This document shows, piece after piece, positions 60,306 to 62,057 of a stretch of 62,057 nucleotides of DNA. Source of the stretch: Planctomycetota bacterium (lineage in GTDB: Bacteria; Planctomycetota; UBA1135; GCA-002686595); NCBI GenBank assembly GCA_023150475.1, contig JAKLKU010000026.1, positions 1 through 62,057 of the forward strand. The letters run 5' to 3'. The position numbers were made by a program, and so were the translations under genes. A model generated the notes under the pieces. The model was not told where the DNA came from. It was given only the letters and a program-made list of their open reading frames with translations, and ran no database searches. Numbering within the stretch: position 1 is the first letter of the stretch; every line of letters starts with the position of its first letter.

Positions 60306-61709
60306 TCAGCGCGACGCCGGCGCGCCGAGGCGCGACAGCATCTCGCGCGCTTCGGCGGCCGCGGGGCCGTCGGGGCGCGCGGCGAGTTCCGTCTCGAGCA
60401 ACTGCCGCAGCTCTTCAACTCGCTGCAGTCGATGCAACGCGCGCGCGAGGTCGAGCACCAACGGCTCGGCGAGTTCGATGCCGCGAGCGCGCGCCGTCTC
60501 GAGCACGAGCTTCCACTGCGTCGCCGCGCCGTCGGCGTCGCCCGACGAATACAGCGCGGCACCGAGCGCGCGCCGCGCGTCGAGCGACGCGGGATCGAAA
60601 CGCAACGCGTCCTTGAAGTGCGACGTCGCTGCAGGAAAGTCCTGCGCGTCGAACGCCGTCCAACCGCGCTCGAGCTCCGCCTTGGCTTCGTCGGCGAGCA
60701 TCGTCGCGCCCGAACCGAGCGCGTCCGCGGAAAGCCCGAGTTCGCGCGCGCGCAAGAAGCGCTTCAACGCGAGCGGACGATCCTGCGCGAGCAGCGCGGC
60801 GATCGCCGCGGTCTTCGAGCTCTGCGCGAGCGTCGCACCGACGTCGCGTCCGGCGGCGTGCAGTTTCTCGTACGTCGCGAGCGCCGCGTCGAAGTTGGCG
60901 AGCATCATCTGCGCGTCGGCGCCGAGCAGCTCGAGGTCCGGTTGATCGGGCAACTCCGCGAGCGCGGCGGCGACGTGGCGCAACGCGAGCTCGGGATCCT
61001 TCTTCGTCAGCGCGGCCGTCGCGGCGAGCCGATGCGCTTCGGCGAGCGGCCGGCGCGCGTACGGAACCTTGGGATCGGCGGCGCGCGCGGCGAGCAAGTG
61101 ATCGAGGCCGGCTTGTGCGCCGCCGGGCTTGCTGATCAAGAGCACGCCGCGGGCGCGGCGCAGCTCCGCCGACTCCGGCGCGAGCGCGAGCCCCGCGCGG
61201 ATGTCGTCTTCCGCCGCGCCGAGCCGGCCGCCGATCGCGTGGAGCTCGGCGGACGTCGCGAGCACGCGCACGTCGCGCGGCGCGGCCCGTTTCGCCGCTT
61301 CGAGCGTGCGCAGCGCGCTGATCTCGTCGCCGCGCGCGGAGGCGAGGCGCGCGCGCAGGAGCTCACCTTCGATGCCGCCGCCGTCGGAGAGCGCGAGCAA
61401 GCCGCTCTCGACTTCGGCGATGCGGCCTGACTCGAACGCGTCGGCGAGCTCGAACACACGCGGGTCGTGCGCCGGCGCGGCGCTTTGGCCGCCCGCGGCC
61501 CCCGTGACGGACGAACCGGACGCCGAGGACGAGTTCGAGGCCGAAGCGCCCGAATTCGGCGAACTCGTCGGCGCGCCGGCGGTCGGCGTGTGGCTGTCGC
61601 CGCACGCGCCGAGTGCCAACGCGCCGAGTGCCGACGCGATGCAGAGACCGAGTCGAGGTCCGGGGAAACGAACGGGAACGCGGAACGAGTGGAGCACGGT
61701 GCGCGGCAT
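60306..61709 (-). CDS. TPR-repeat lipoprotein
   Basis: A 467-residue protein with a lipoprotein signal (ASALGALALGACGDS), a Ser/Ala-rich linker and TPR repeats over most of its length, such as VFELADAFESGRIAEVESGLLAL, ELERGWTAFDAQDFPAATSHF and LDARRALGAALYSSGDADGAA. The linker wording (TSSPNSGAS) resembles that of the CRTAC1 lipoprotein. It is convergent to the preceding TPR gene and belongs to the same functional neighbourhood; the partner is unknown. Confidence 0.8.
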   Translation of the reverse strand: MPRTVLHSFRVPVRFPGPRLGLCIASALGALALGACGDSHTPTAGAPTSSPNSGASASNSSSASGSSVTGAAGGQSAAPAHDPRVFELADAFESGRIAEVESGLLALSDGGGIEGELLRARLASARGDEISALRTLEAAKRAAPRDVRVLATSAELHAIGGRLGAAEDDIRAGLALAPESAELRRARGVLLISKPGGAQAGLDHLLAARAADPKVPYARRPLAEAHRLAATAALTKKDPELALRHVAAALAELPDQPDLELLGADAQMMLANFDAALATYEKLHAAGRDVGATLAQSSKTAAIAALLAQDRPLALKRFLRARELGLSADALGSGATMLADEAKAELERGWTAFDAQDFPAATSHFKDALRFDPASLDARRALGAALYSSGDADGAATQWKLVLETARARGIELAEPLVLDLARALHRLQRVEELRQLLETELAARPDGPAAAEAREMLSRLGAPASR

Positions 61710-61829
61710 TTCGAGGGCGGAGAAGTCTACTGCGCGGAGCGCGGACGCTCGACGGCACGGCGCGACGAGCCCGCTCGCGCGTGTCCGCCGAGCGCGACTC
61801 GCGTTAGCATGCGCGCCGCCTCCCTATCC

Positions 61830-62057
61830 ATGAGCGAGCCGCGAGTGACCGACGCCCAAGCGAACGACGACGATCCGAGGAGCGAGCTCGCCGCGCTCGC
61901 CGCCGCGGTCGCGAGCGAGGCGCGTCGGCGCCGTTGGTATGGAGCGCGCAGCGAGGCGCGGCCCCGTCCGCCGGCGGCTGCCGCGTTCGCCGCGCCGGGG
62001 ACGACTCCTCGAACCGCGAGCCCAGCCGCGAGCGCCCCCGGCGGCGCGCCGCTGCGT
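61830..62057 (+). CDS. N-terminal part of an unidentified gene, cut by the window end
   Basis: Open for 76 codons to the window edge. An in-frame ATG 21 nt upstream (61809) is an alternative start. The visible part has a helical, Arg-rich segment (ELAALAAAVASEARRRRWYG) and then a Pro/Ala/Arg-rich linker. It starts 120 bp from the divergent TPR lipoprotein gene. No family can be recognised from this fragment. Confidence 0.5.
   Translation, partial: MSEPRVTDAQANDDDPRSELAALAAAVASEARRRRWYGARSEARPRPPAAAAFAAPGTTPRTASPAASAPGGAPLR

Noticed and set aside
1..62057. Mobile elements, prophage, CRISPR arrays, toxin-antitoxin or defence genes
   Set aside because: No transposase, integrase, phage structural gene, regular spacer-repeat array or known defence gene was found; base composition looks even across the window.

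Overview
The window is a very GC-rich bacterial chromosome segment that reads best as a planctomycete (PVC superphylum) outside the well-studied model genera. The evidence is a gene for the PVC 'small basic protein' (55314-55601), a division and cell-wall (dcw) cluster that carries murein genes but no ftsZ, ftsA or ftsQ, many secreted proteins of types common in planctomycetes (CRTAC1/ASPIC-UnbV lipoprotein, alpha-toroid proteins, DUF1579), and frequent GTG and TTG starts with 4-nt ATGA/GTGA overlaps. No rRNA, tRNA, CRISPR array, transposase or phage gene was seen.

Region 1 (229-13296, + strand) is the most striking. The four genes of head-to-head olefin synthesis (oleA; then oleB, oleC, oleD) bracket a complete private type II fatty-acid module: a GbsR-like regulator, FabF-type ketosynthase, acyl carrier protein, two CrtI/phytoene-desaturase-type FAD oxidoreductases, FabG, FabZ and FabI homologues and a 4'-phosphopantetheinyl transferase. 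From the regulator to oleD the genes overlap or nearly touch and look like one operon. I infer that the module builds and desaturates a special acyl chain which OleA joins head-to-head, OleD reduces, OleC closes to a beta-lactone and OleB decarboxylates to a long hydrocarbon. The CrtI-type genes beside FAS genes recall the candidate ladderane genes of anammox planctomycetes.

Region 2 (13401-17025) holds a secreted DUF1579 protein, a strong terminator, a secreted toroid protein and a convergent lipoprotein-type alpha/beta hydrolase. Region 3 (17312-22258) is a reactive-sulfur operon: an exported MBL-fold persulfide dioxygenase with three rhodanese-like repeats, two YeeE/YedE sulfur-transport half-proteins, a triple-rhodanese sulfurtransferase and an ArsR-type repressor. 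An inverted repeat overlaps the first start codon.

Region 4 (22301-39042, - strand) reads, in transcription order, mraZ-rsmH-ftsL-ftsI-murE-murF-mraY-ftsW-(LysM protein)-(small membrane protein)-murG-murC-murB, then thrS. murD, ddl, ftsQ, ftsA and ftsZ are absent here. FtsI carries a Cys/His-rich insertion after its KTG motif, and three GTGG repeats at 10-bp spacing lie upstream of mraZ.

Region 5 (39552-52393, - strand) has a Cys4 protein, a HEAT lipoprotein, then a surface-polysaccharide operon: six glycosyltransferase domains, two PIG-L-type deacetylase domains (one fused to a GT2 domain) and a Wzm/Wzt ABC exporter. Region 6 (52422-56597, - strand) is housekeeping: a small lipoprotein, Der GTPase, QueE, the PVC small basic protein and a SPOR-like membrane protein. 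Region 7 (57035-62057) has the CRTAC1 lipoprotein and a TPR protein (+), a convergent TPR lipoprotein (-), and the start of one further gene running off the end.
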